From: Microbacterium oxydans
Lineage (GTDB): Bacteria; Actinomycetota; Actinomycetes; Actinomycetales; Microbacteriaceae
Direction: 5' to 3'
NCBI RefSeq assembly: GCF_000956525.1
Contig: NZ_JYIW01000015.1
Coordinates: 1-64,000 of the forward strand
DNA length: 64,000 nucleotides
In this document: piece by piece, positions 48,182-55,668 of the stretch
Position numbering within the stretch: position 1 is the stretch's first letter
How the letters are laid out: each line of letters opens with the position of its first letter
Notes under the pieces: model-generated
What the model was told of the DNA's origin: nothing
What the model saw: only the letters and a program-made list of their open reading frames with translations
The model's database searches: none
Made by a program: the position numbers and the translations under genes

Positions 48182-48219
48182 GGATCATCCTCTCCGGTGC
48201 GGACCGCGGGGCGGGTCCG

Positions 48220-48675
48220 CTACAGCTCGAACAGCGGCGTCGACAGGGTGCGCTGCTCGTCGCCGACCGTGGTCGTCAGACGCACCTTCGTCAGCCCGGC
48301 CGGCACATCGTCGAATGCGAAACGGCCGGTCTCGGCCGGCGCGGTCGTCCGCTCCCGCTCGCCCTGCGTCAGCACGATCTCGGCCGCGGCCGCGTCGACC
48401 CACCCGTCGACGCGGCGGCGACCGGATGCCGTGGTCGTCACGTGCAGCAGGATGCTGGTGGTGCCGTCGCTGAACTGCAGGGTCAGCGCATCCGCGTCTC
48501 CGCGAACCGCTCCGAGCTGGCCCTCGACCAGTGTGAGCAGGGCATATTCGCGGTTCAGCCCGTCGGCCGCGACCGCCGCCACCATGCGGTCGATCAGGTC
48601 TGCCGGCATCGGGTCGACATCGAGCCAGAGCGATCGGAGGCTCGCGAACAGCGCTGCGTCGTCGTGGTCGCTCAT
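48220..48675 (-). CDS. Small protein of the sigma/S8/CHAT cluster, carboxypeptidase-regulatory-like C-terminus
   Basis: A 151-residue protein not assigned to a family. The N-terminal half is acidic and helical (DLIDRMVAAVAADGLNREYA). The C-terminal half looks like a small beta sandwich (GRFAFDDVPAGLTKVRLTTT), as in carboxypeptidase-regulatory-like domains. Its ATG overlaps the sigma-factor stop by four bases, the usual position of an anti-sigma factor, but no zinc motif or membrane helix is present. Confidence 0.8.
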   Translation of the reverse strand: MSDHDDAALFASLRSLWLDVDPMPADLIDRMVAAVAADGLNREYALLTLVEGQLGAVRGDADALTLQFSDGTTSILLHVTTTASGRRRVDGWVDAAAAEIVLTQGERERTTAPAETGRFAFDDVPAGLTKVRLTTTVGDEQRTLSTPLFEL

Positions 48676-49298
48676 GTCCGTCCCTCCAGCCGCGGCGCCG
48701 GGGGTGCGTCGAGCAGCTCCCGGAGCTTCGCGAGGCACCGCGCCCTGGTCGGCCCGATGCTGCCGACCGGCATCGCGAGGTCCTGGGCGAGGCGCGCGTA
48801 GTCGGGGCGGTCTTCGAAGGCGATCACGCGCAGCAGTCGCTGGCACCGTTCGGCCAGACGCCGCACCGCCGCCCAGAGCCGACGCCGTTCCTCACCGAGC
48901 GCGGCATGCTCCTCGGCCGACGGCTGCTCGGGCAGGAGGGCGTCCAGGTCGTCGGATTCGGTCGTATCGACGCGGCCGTTCGCCTTGCCGACCCGCCAGG
49001 CCTCTCGCCGAGCGGTCGTGGTGAGCCAGGCCGAGACCGCGCGCGCGTCGGCGATGGAGCCGTGCCCGCGCACGAGTTGGAGCCAGGTGGTCTGCACCAC
49101 GTCCTCGGCGAGGGTCCGCTCCAGCCCGTAGGCGCGCACGACGTGCCACAGCACGGGAGTCATCAGCCGTACCAGCTCGTCCATCGCGCGACCATCGCCC
49201 TCGCGCCATGCGTCGAAGAGATCGGCGGCCCGCAGCCAACGCGCAGGGCCGTCATCCGATGCAGGATCGAGAGCGGTGCCGGGTGCACCGTCGATCAT
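48672..49298 (-). CDS. ECF-type RNA polymerase sigma factor
   Basis: A 208-residue sigma factor. Region 2 contains LMTPVLWHVVRAYGLERTLAEDVVQTTWLQ (split, about 45-75), region 4 has LAERCQRLLRVIAFEDRPDYARLAQDLAMPVGSIGPTRARCLAKLRELL (about 155-200) with a helix-turn-helix. It is the first gene of the S8/CHAT cluster, so it probably drives or is controlled together with it. The start is uncertain: ATG 49298 is chosen, ATG 49307 is also possible, and neither has a clear ribosome site. Confidence 0.88.
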   Translation of the reverse strand: MIDGAPGTALDPASDDGPARWLRAADLFDAWREGDGRAMDELVRLMTPVLWHVVRAYGLERTLAEDVVQTTWLQLVRGHGSIADARAVSAWLTTTARREAWRVGKANGRVDTTESDDLDALLPEQPSAEEHAALGEERRRLWAAVRRLAERCQRLLRVIAFEDRPDYARLAQDLAMPVGSIGPTRARCLAKLRELLDAPPAPRLEGRT

Positions 49299-49410
49299 GA
49301 AGCCCATTGTGATCACATCTACCAGGAGCACGGCAAGAGCTTTCTGATACATGTCTGCGTCCAGGAATCGAGCGACGGATGCCGCGGCCCGCAGCCGATA
49401 CCGTGGAGGG

Positions 49411-49629
49411 GTGATCCCTCTCGCCATCGTGCTGTTCCTCAACGCCGCCTTCAACGCCATCGTCTGGCCGCAGTTCTACAAGCGCGTCGCGAAGGATCCG
49501 CGTGCGAAGGACGCGAACGGCAAGGCCACGACGTTCCTGAAGGTGCATGCCGTGCTGATCGGCATCGCCCTGGTGCTCGCGCTGGTCTCGCTGTTGGCTG
49601 GCATCGCCGCGCTGACCGGCGCGCTCTAG
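49411..49629 (+). CDS. SCO4848-like small membrane protein
   Basis: A 72-residue protein with two helices (about 2-20 and 47-70) joined by WPQFYKRVAKDPRAKDANGKA, recognisable as the SCO4848-type actinobacterial membrane protein. The GTG at 49411 follows GTGGAGGG. Function unknown. It is divergent from the sigma-factor gene. Confidence 0.85.
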   Translation: MIPLAIVLFLNAAFNAIVWPQFYKRVAKDPRAKDANGKATTFLKVHAVLIGIALVLALVSLLAGIAALTGAL

Positions 49630-49660
49630 GCAGCGCGCTCTCGGGCGCCGCGCGCTGCGG

Positions 49661-50950
49661 TCAGCGCACCTCGTACTGTCTCGCGTGCTCGGCCCAGCGC
49701 GATTCGACGGGCAGTCCGCGCAGCGCCCGATTGCCCACAGCGAGTCCGGCTGCGAGCAGGCACAGCGCAGCGCATCCGAGGATCGTCGCCTGGCGCCCGA
49801 CGAGGGTCAGGCCGAACCCGGCGATGAGCGGTGCGAGCGGCATCGCGCCCATGCCGAGCACGCCGGCTGCGCTGTTGGCGCGACCGAGCAGGTGCGTCGG
49901 CGTCGCGACCATGAAGTACCCCATCATCCCGGCGTTGAGCGACGGCAGCAGCAGCACGGCGGCGCCCAGCACGACGGCGACCGCCCAGGGCTCGGTCACC
50001 GTCGAGAGCGCGGCGGCTCCGGCTGCGGCTGCCGCGAGCCCGACGATCGCCAGGACGCCGGCGCCGACCCGAGGGACGAGCAGGGGTGCCACGAACGCGC
50101 CGATCAGCATCGCCACTCCTGCCGCGGCGGAGACCGTGCCGATCAGCAACTCGGAGTACCCGTCCTGCTGCAGCGCGTAGATCACGGTGATGATCGCGGA
50201 GTTGAAGCCGAGGTTGATGATCGTGGTGAGGAGCAGCACGCCGCCGAGGTCGGAGCGTGAGAGCAGCCACGCGAACCCCTCGCGCATCTCCCGCCAGGCG
50301 TTCGGCCGGACCGCGGCGGCGGTGGCGGTCGGGGCGGATGCCGGTTCGGCGCGACGCCCGAGCAGCCAGGCGGTGACCGCTGCGACCACGTGGCACAGGG
50401 TCATCACGACGCCGACCAGCCAGCCGCCGACGCCGAGCAGCAGACCGCCGAGTGGTCCGCCGGCGAGCTGCAACGCAGCATCCCTCCCCTGGTTCGCGGC
50501 TTGGGCTCGGCCCATGGCGTCTTCGGGGACGATCTCCTTGATGGCGCTCTCACCGGCCACGTCGAACAGTCCGCTGCGCGCCGCGAGCAGGATGTTCAGC
50601 AGCAGCAGGATGGGGAACGTCAGGCTGCCGGAGAGCGCGAGCGCGGTGAAGACCCCGGCCAGGACGACACCGGCGATGGATCCGATCAGCATCAGCGCGA
50701 TGCGCGGATGCCGGTCGGCGAGGATGCCGCCGACGAGTGTCGTGAGGAGCCTCGCGACCATGCCGGCACCGCCGATGATCCCTGCCTGCGCCGGGTCGTT
50801 CGTCAGGATCAGCGCGAGCAGCGGGACGGCGAATGCGAACAGCGCGCCCGCGAGGCCCTTGCTCGTGTCGCTCACCAGCCAGGTCACGTAGCGGGCGTTG
50901 CGCCACAGACGGTGGGGTGGGATCGCGGTGCTCACTGGTGCGGTGCTCAT
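49661..50950 (-). CDS. MFS transporter
   Basis: A 429-residue protein with about twelve helices of the DHA3/MefA-type family (SDTSKGLAGALFAFAVPLLA, GGILADRHPRIALM, RAQAANQGRDAALQLAGGPL). Such proteins export macrolides and other drugs. It is divergent from an ArsR regulator across a strong operator (50975-51002), suggesting induction by its substrate. Confidence 0.9.
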   Translation of the reverse strand: MSTAPVSTAIPPHRLWRNARYVTWLVSDTSKGLAGALFAFAVPLLALILTNDPAQAGIIGGAGMVARLLTTLVGGILADRHPRIALMLIGSIAGVVLAGVFTALALSGSLTFPILLLLNILLAARSGLFDVAGESAIKEIVPEDAMGRAQAANQGRDAALQLAGGPLGGLLLGVGGWLVGVVMTLCHVVAAVTAWLLGRRAEPASAPTATAAAVRPNAWREMREGFAWLLSRSDLGGVLLLTTIINLGFNSAIITVIYALQQDGYSELLIGTVSAAAGVAMLIGAFVAPLLVPRVGAGVLAIVGLAAAAAGAAALSTVTEPWAVAVVLGAAVLLLPSLNAGMMGYFMVATPTHLLGRANSAAGVLGMGAMPLAPLIAGFGLTLVGRQATILGCAALCLLAAGLAVGNRALRGLPVESRWAEHARQYEVR

Positions 50951-50974
50951 GGGTCGAGCGTAGATGCGCAAGAG

Positions 50975-51002
50975 AAGTTGCGCAAGTCTTATTGCGCAAC
51001 TT
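50975..51002. promoter_or_regulatory. ArsR-type operator between MFS and regulator genes
   Basis: AAGTTGCGCAA / TTGCGCAACTT are 11-bp perfect arms around GTCTTA, with a further TGCGCAAGA half-site at left. TACACT (51013-51018), seven bases before the ArsR start at 51025, is a likely -10 and implies a leaderless message. Confidence 0.8.
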
Positions 51003-51024
51003 CGGGCGCGGATACACTCGGGGG

Positions 51025-51606
51025 ATGAGCGAGGAGCAGAAGCGGCCCGATCCGGTCTGGATGACGACGGCGATGCTCAAGGCGTACACGCATCCGCTGC
51101 GGCGCCAGATCCTCCAGCTCTTCCGTCTGCGCGAGCACCTGCGGGCCGCAGACATCGCCGAGGAGCTCGGCGTGGCAGCGAACAGCGTCAGCTTCCACCT
51201 GCGAGTGCTCGCGGATGCCGGGCTGATCGATGAGGCACCGGAGCGCGCCCGCGACCGCCGCGACCGGGTGTGGGCCGCCAGGCGGCAGGCACTGAGCCTC
51301 GGAGGCCCGGAGCGCCCCGTGACCGACGAGGTGCTCAGCGGTGTGATGGTCAGCGCCATCGCGGACGAGCATCAGGAACTCCTGCGTCGCGTCCTCGCCT
51401 GGACGCCCGAGTACATCAGCGGGCGGACGGCCGAGGTCCACGCCACCTTCTCCCAGCGCTCGCTGCGTCTCACCGGCGCCGAGTTCGACGCGCTGATCGA
51501 GCGCATCAACGACGTGATGACCGAGGCCGTCGATGCCCACGACGGTGACGACCCGGACAGCCGCCCCTGGCAGGTCGACATCCTCGCGGCGGACGATCGG
51601 ATCTGA
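51025..51606 (+). CDS. ArsR family winged-helix transcriptional regulator
   Basis: A 193-residue protein with a winged helix in LKAYTHPLRRQILQLFR and AADIAEELGVAANSVSFHLR, and a C-terminal helical region of ~100 residues longer than metal-sensing ArsR proteins. No metal-binding cysteines are seen, so it likely senses an organic ligand. It probably represses itself and the divergent MFS gene. Confidence 0.9.
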   Translation: MSEEQKRPDPVWMTTAMLKAYTHPLRRQILQLFRLREHLRAADIAEELGVAANSVSFHLRVLADAGLIDEAPERARDRRDRVWAARRQALSLGGPERPVTDEVLSGVMVSAIADEHQELLRRVLAWTPEYISGRTAEVHATFSQRSLRLTGAEFDALIERINDVMTEAVDAHDGDDPDSRPWQVDILAADDRI

Positions 51607-51628
51607 GCTCGGCCCGGCGGACACCGGA

Positions 51629-51670
51629 GACGGATGAGGGGGTGCGCTCCCGCACACCCCCTCATCCGTC
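51629..51670. terminator. Bidirectional hairpin terminator
   Basis: GACGGATGAGGGGGTG (51629-51644) and CACCCCCTCATCCGTC (51655-51670) form a 16-bp perfect stem between the convergent ArsR gene and the small membrane-protein gene. Confidence 0.85.
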
Positions 51671-51690
51671 GAGCGGACCGGTGACCCGGC

Positions 51691-51936
51691 TCAGGGGATG
51701 GCCCGCCGGAAGGCGAGGAACGAGACGCCGGCGAGTGCGGCGGTGACGACGAGCCCCCAGAGGGCGAGGCCGACCGCACCGAGGTCGTCGATCGCCACGC
51801 CGACGTGCCCCCACAGCTCGAGCCTCGTCGCCAGGAACACCAGTCCGACGAGCGCCAGCGTGATCGCGCGGTCGCTCCCCGCCGACCACGGTTCACAATT
51901 CAGCAAGAACTCGTCGCCGCCGACCGCGATGCGCAT
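51691..51936 (-). CDS. Small membrane protein whose start lies in a MITE-like element
   Basis: An open frame of up to 81 residues. The last ~60 form two hydrophobic helices (ITLALVGLVFLATRLELWGH and GLALWGLVVTAALAGVSFLA), which look like a real small membrane protein. The first ~18 residues are encoded by the inverted-repeat element at 51891-51987, so either the element supplied a new start or the true start is a later, unidentified codon. A genuine family is not recognised. Confidence 0.5.
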   Translation of the reverse strand: MRIAVGGDEFLLNCEPWSAGSDRAITLALVGLVFLATRLELWGHVGVAIDDLGAVGLALWGLVVTAALAGVSFLAFRRAIP

Positions 51937-51987
51937 GAGGGCGCGGCGGTCTGCGGCACCCGCCGCCGTTCTTGCTGAATTGTGAAC
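51891..51987. repeat. MITE-like inverted-repeat element, copy 3
   Basis: A 97-bp element with perfect 20-bp ends GTTCACAATTCAGCAAGAAC (51891-51910) and GTTCTTGCTGAATTGTGAAC (51968-51987). It is the best-preserved of the three copies and overlaps the 5' end of the small membrane-protein frame. Confidence 0.9.
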
Positions 51988-52032
51988 GGGCGGCCGTCGA
52001 GCCGACCCCGCCCACGGGGGCGAGCGGCGGGG

Positions 52033-52743
52033 TCAGGCGCGGGGGAGACCGACGTACATCGAGGCGTGCAGCTCTGCGACGTGGTCGAAGGCGAGGCGGC
52101 TCGCGGTCGCGGCATCGTTCGCGCGGAGGGCGTCGACCAGTCGTGCGTGCTCCTCGTTCGAGTCGCGGAGGTAGTCGATCCGGTACGGGATGAAGTAGGC
52201 GTAGAGCTCGTGCGACACCCGGTGGTGGAGCTCGGCTGCGCCGCTGACCCCGGATGCCTCGGCGAGTGCGGCGTGGAAGGCGGCGTCCGCGGTGCGGAAG
52301 CCGGTCCAGTCCGCCGCGGTCCGCATGTCGTCGACCAGGGTGTCCATGCGCGCCAGCGCTGCCGCATCCGGCCGCGCGCTCACGAGTGCTGCCAGTCCAG
52401 CCTCGATCGTGGCGCGCTGATCGATGAGTGCGTGCACATGCGCGGCATCCGCTCGATACGCGTCGATCTCGACGACGGTGCCGACCGTCGGGGCATCCGC
52501 GATGAACGTGCCGCCGGCGTGCCCAGGGCGTCGAACCACGACACCCTCGTCACTGAGCTGCCGGTATGCCCGACGCACGGTCATCTCGCTGACCTCGAAT
52601 GCCCGCGCCGTGTCCTCCGGACCGGGCAGGCGCTGACCGGGGGTGAGCATGCCGAGCTCGACGGCGAGCGAGATCCGCGCCCTGACCGTGTCGACCGCGG
52701 TCGTGCGGCGGATCGAACCGAGGGCGGGGGAGGCCAGGTCCAT
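52033..52743 (-). CDS. GntR family transcriptional regulator (FadR/FCD-type)
   Basis: A 236-residue regulator. The winged helix includes GPEDTARAFEVSEMTVRRAYRQL (split) at about 40-64; the C-terminal FCD-like domain contains AFHAALAEASGV, HELYAYFIPYR, EEHARLVDALRAND and FDHVAELHASM, with histidines placed as in metal-binding FCD sensors. It lies 33 bp beyond the amino-acid permease and is transcribed with it, probably controlling the permease and hydrolase genes. Confidence 0.9.
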   Translation of the reverse strand: MDLASPALGSIRRTTAVDTVRARISLAVELGMLTPGQRLPGPEDTARAFEVSEMTVRRAYRQLSDEGVVVRRPGHAGGTFIADAPTVGTVVEIDAYRADAAHVHALIDQRATIEAGLAALVSARPDAAALARMDTLVDDMRTAADWTGFRTADAAFHAALAEASGVSGAAELHHRVSHELYAYFIPYRIDYLRDSNEEHARLVDALRANDAATASRLAFDHVAELHASMYVGLPRA

Positions 52744-52776
52744 CGCGCTCCCCCGTCTCGTGTCGGTCGGCGCGAC

Positions 52777-54219
52777 TCAGTCCGTCGTGGTCTCCTCGAC
52801 CGGCTGGGTGTCGAGGCGGAAGCGCCTGCCCAACACGATACCGATCACCATGGCCGCGACGGGAATGAGCGCGAGTGCCACGCTCACGGCGACGCTTCCG
52901 CCGGTCACGAGCGTGAAGTTCGACAGCACCAGCCAGAGCGCGAAGGCGAGTCCGACGACGGCGAGGATCGGGAAGACCCTCGCGCCGAGGGTGCGTCCGG
53001 CGGCGAGCTCCGGACGGCGGAGGAAGAACACCAGCACTGCGATCGACGTCGTCAGCATGAGGAGCACCATGCCGACGGTGGCGACGCCGGCCATCGAGCC
53101 GAACACGCCGACGAGCGGGTCGAGTCCGAGGAGCGCGAGGACCGCGAGCAGGATCGCGGCGGTGATCGTCTGCACGACGGACGAGAACGCGGGCGAGTGG
53201 TGGGATGCGTGGCGGCGGCCGAGCCGAGCGGGGAGCACGGCCTTCTGCGCGAGGGTGAACTGGTAGCGGGCGATCACGTTGTGGAACGACAGCACGCACG
53301 CGAACAGGCTCGTGATGAGCAGCACCTGCACGACGTCGCGCAGGATCGGCCCGAGGTACCGCGTCGTGGTGTCGAGCAGCAGGTTGCCCTCGCCGGCGAG
53401 CGTCTGCTGCGCGACCGCGACCGCATTGCCCGCGCCGACACCGGTCACGAGCGCCCAGCAGGAGATGGCGTAGAACACGCCGATGATGATGACGGCGAGG
53501 TAGGTCGCGCGGGGGATGGTCTTCTCCGGGTTCCGGGCCTCGTCGCGGAAGACCGCCGTGGCCTCGAAGCCGATGAATCCGGTGAGCGCGAAGAGCACGG
53601 CGACGCCGATGCCCCCGGAGAACACGTACGACGGGTCGAAGGTCTCGAGCGCGATGCCGTCGGCGCCGCCGGTCGCGAAGATGACCACGTCGAGCACGAC
53701 GACCACCAGGATCTCGAGCGCGAGCGCCACCCCGAGCACCTTGGCGCTCAGGTCGATGTGGCGGTATCCGAGCACCGCGACGATCGCCATCGTCACGAAG
53801 GAGTACAGCCACCACGGCAGGCTCGGACCGCCGAAGAATGTGACGAGATCATCGACGGCCCAGCCCATGTAGCCGTAGATCCCGACCTGGATCGCGGTGT
53901 AGGCGACGAGGGCGGTGAAGGCCGAGCCCAGGCCGAGCCGCGAGCCGAGGCCGGCGGTCACGTACGAGAAGAACGCGCCGGCCTCTTTCACGAACGGCGT
54001 CATGGTGACGAAGCCCACGGAGAAGACCAGCAGGATGACGGCGGCGAGGGCGAAGCCGATCGGCGCGCCCGGCCCGTTGCCGGCGCCGATGGCGATGGGG
54101 ACGTTGCCGCCGATGACGGTGAGCGGAGCGGCCGCGGCGATGACCATGAAGACGATGGCGCCGGTGCCGAGTTGGCCGTCGAGGCGCTGGCGCGGCTCGA
54201 CGAGGGGGGAGACGGTCAT
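52777..54219 (-). CDS. APC superfamily amino acid/polyamine permease
   Basis: A 480-residue protein with twelve helices. The APC motif PLTVIGGNVPIAIGAGNGPG lies in the first helices, and GFIGFEATAVFRDEARNPEK in the sixth is typical. It imports an amino acid, amine or related small nitrogen compound. It sits between the GntR and carbon-nitrogen hydrolase genes, suggesting uptake then hydrolysis of an amide or ureide. Confidence 0.92.
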   Translation of the reverse strand: MTVSPLVEPRQRLDGQLGTGAIVFMVIAAAAPLTVIGGNVPIAIGAGNGPGAPIGFALAAVILLVFSVGFVTMTPFVKEAGAFFSYVTAGLGSRLGLGSAFTALVAYTAIQVGIYGYMGWAVDDLVTFFGGPSLPWWLYSFVTMAIVAVLGYRHIDLSAKVLGVALALEILVVVVLDVVIFATGGADGIALETFDPSYVFSGGIGVAVLFALTGFIGFEATAVFRDEARNPEKTIPRATYLAVIIIGVFYAISCWALVTGVGAGNAVAVAQQTLAGEGNLLLDTTTRYLGPILRDVVQVLLITSLFACVLSFHNVIARYQFTLAQKAVLPARLGRRHASHHSPAFSSVVQTITAAILLAVLALLGLDPLVGVFGSMAGVATVGMVLLMLTTSIAVLVFFLRRPELAAGRTLGARVFPILAVVGLAFALWLVLSNFTLVTGGSVAVSVALALIPVAAMVIGIVLGRRFRLDTQPVEETTTD

Positions 54220-54269
54220 GGTGTCGCTTTCGCAGAGGGTCCGGTGGCGGACGCGGGAGGGGAGGGCGT

Positions 54270-55049
54270 TCAGTAGAGCTCGGGTCGACGGTCGGCGAGG
54301 TACGGGTTCTCCTGCCGGGATCGTCGGGTGGCGTCGGGGTCGATCGTGGCGAGCATGAGGCCGATGTCCGTCGCGCCGAGGGATGCGAGCACCTCACCGT
54401 CGGGAGCGACGATGCTGCTGCGCCCGACGTAGCTGAGCTCGCCCTCGGTGCCGACGCGGTTGACGTAGATCACGTGGACCTGGTTCTCCCACGCGCGCAC
54501 CGGGATGAGCCGCTCGGCGATGTGCGCGTACGGTTCCATCTGCGCGGTCGGCACGATGACGGCATCCGCTCCGTCGAGCGCGGCCCGACGCACGGTCTCG
54601 GGGAACTCGACGTCGTAGCAGATGAGCACGGATACCCGGACGCCGTCGATCTCGACGATGCCGGGGAGCGCGTCGCCCTGCACGAAGAGGCTCCGGTCGA
54701 GCGCGCCGAAGAGGTGCGTCTTGCGATAGCGCAGCAGTTCGGTGCCGTCGCGGTCGATCATGACGAGGGAGTTCGTAACGCCGCCCGTCTCGAGCGTCTC
54801 GGGGAGGCCTGCGACGATCGCGATCCCGGTGTCCTGTGCGATGCGGGCGACCCGGTCGACGAGGGCCGACGTCGCGAGCGGTGCCAGGCGGTCGCCGATG
54901 TTGTAGCCGGTGATGAACATCTCGGGGGTGACGAGGATGCGCGCGCCGCGCGCGGCCGCATCGGCTGCGGCTGCGGCGACGACGGCGAGGTTGGCGTCCA
55001 CATCGCCGGGCGTGCCGTGATGCTGAAGTCCGGCGATGGTCATGGTCAT
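54270..55049 (-). CDS. Carbon-nitrogen hydrolase (nitrilase superfamily)
   Basis: A 259-residue enzyme with the catalytic triad Glu43 (TPEMFITGYN), Lys110 (RYRKTHLFG) and Cys144 (VLICYDVEFPE). It hydrolyses an amide, carbamoyl or nitrile compound; the precise substrate is not readable. GAGGAGC supports the start at 55049. It is the first gene of a three-gene unit with the APC permease and GntR regulator, following a GntR-like operator. Confidence 0.92.
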   Translation of the reverse strand: MTMTIAGLQHHGTPGDVDANLAVVAAAAADAAARGARILVTPEMFITGYNIGDRLAPLATSALVDRVARIAQDTGIAIVAGLPETLETGGVTNSLVMIDRDGTELLRYRKTHLFGALDRSLFVQGDALPGIVEIDGVRVSVLICYDVEFPETVRRAALDGADAVIVPTAQMEPYAHIAERLIPVRAWENQVHVIYVNRVGTEGELSYVGRSSIVAPDGEVLASLGATDIGLMLATIDPDATRRSRQENPYLADRRPELY

Positions 55050-55078
55050 GCGGATGCTCCTCGTGCCTCGATGCACCT

Positions 55079-55107
55079 ATCAAACAGATCAAAGTGATCT
55101 ATTTGAT
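55079..55107. promoter_or_regulatory. GntR-type operator upstream of the hydrolase-permease operon
   Basis: ATCAAACAGATCA and TGATCTATTTGAT are 13-base arms with a single mismatched pair around AAG. The AT-rich palindrome lies 30 bases before the hydrolase start. It fits binding by the GntR regulator at 52033. Confidence 0.75.
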
Positions 55108-55164
55108 GTCCATTGTGTTTCGCACGTGTGTCATTCCGCAAGCCCTGCCGGCAGAACAGGTCGC

Positions 55165-55659
55165 TCAGCCGGCGCTGTCGCGGCGCTGTTCGCGCCAGTC
55201 CTCGACGATCTGCAGCATCCGCACGGAGAGGAAGCGGAAGAACTCGGCGAGCTCGACAGCGCGATCGTGCGCGCCCTGATCATCAGTGTGCTCGGCGGCG
55301 ATGTCGTCGATGTACTCGGACAGCCGCGTGTAGACGGGCATGTTCCCGACGATCGAGCTGGTGAACGGGTCGTGCACGAACTCGTAGCGGTCGCGGCGTT
55401 CACCCGGTCGCGCGCGTCGCTGGATGAAGTGCAGCTGCTGCAGATAGCGCACCGCGCCGGAGACCGCGGCGGACGAGACGCCGAGACGCTCGCAGAGCTC
55501 GGCTGCCGTGTACCCGCCCTCCGGAGCGGCGACCAGCGCCATCATCACGCGAGCCGGCATCCGGGCCATGCCCGCAGCGGTCATCATGGCCGCTGCCTGC
55601 TCTGCGGGCTCGACCCCTCGATGTGCCGCCGCGAGGTCGTCTGTGCTGTCGTCGGGCAT
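55165..55659 (-). CDS. MarR/GbsR family transcriptional regulator
   Basis: A 164-residue regulator. The winged helix reads AAELCERLGVSSAAVSGAVR, and a wing follows with RRARPGERRDRYEFVHDP. A helical C-terminus follows for dimerisation. It is the last gene of the ABC exporter operon, nine bases after the permease, and probably acts at the palindrome 58301-58322. Confidence 0.9.
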   Translation of the reverse strand: MPDDSTDDLAAAHRGVEPAEQAAAMMTAAGMARMPARVMMALVAAPEGGYTAAELCERLGVSSAAVSGAVRYLQQLHFIQRRARPGERRDRYEFVHDPFTSSIVGNMPVYTRLSEYIDDIAAEHTDDQGAHDRAVELAEFFRFLSVRMLQIVEDWREQRRDSAG

Positions 55660-55668
55660 CGATTCCTC

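Noticed and set aside
49309-49318. TGTGATCACA before the sigma-factor gene as a CRP site
   Set aside because: CRP-type sites need six bases between TGTGA and TCACA; here the two halves abut, so chance palindromy is likelier.
49661-50396. Additional minus-strand frame in the MFS gene region
   Set aside because: It is an Arg-rich shadow of the MFS transporter in another frame.
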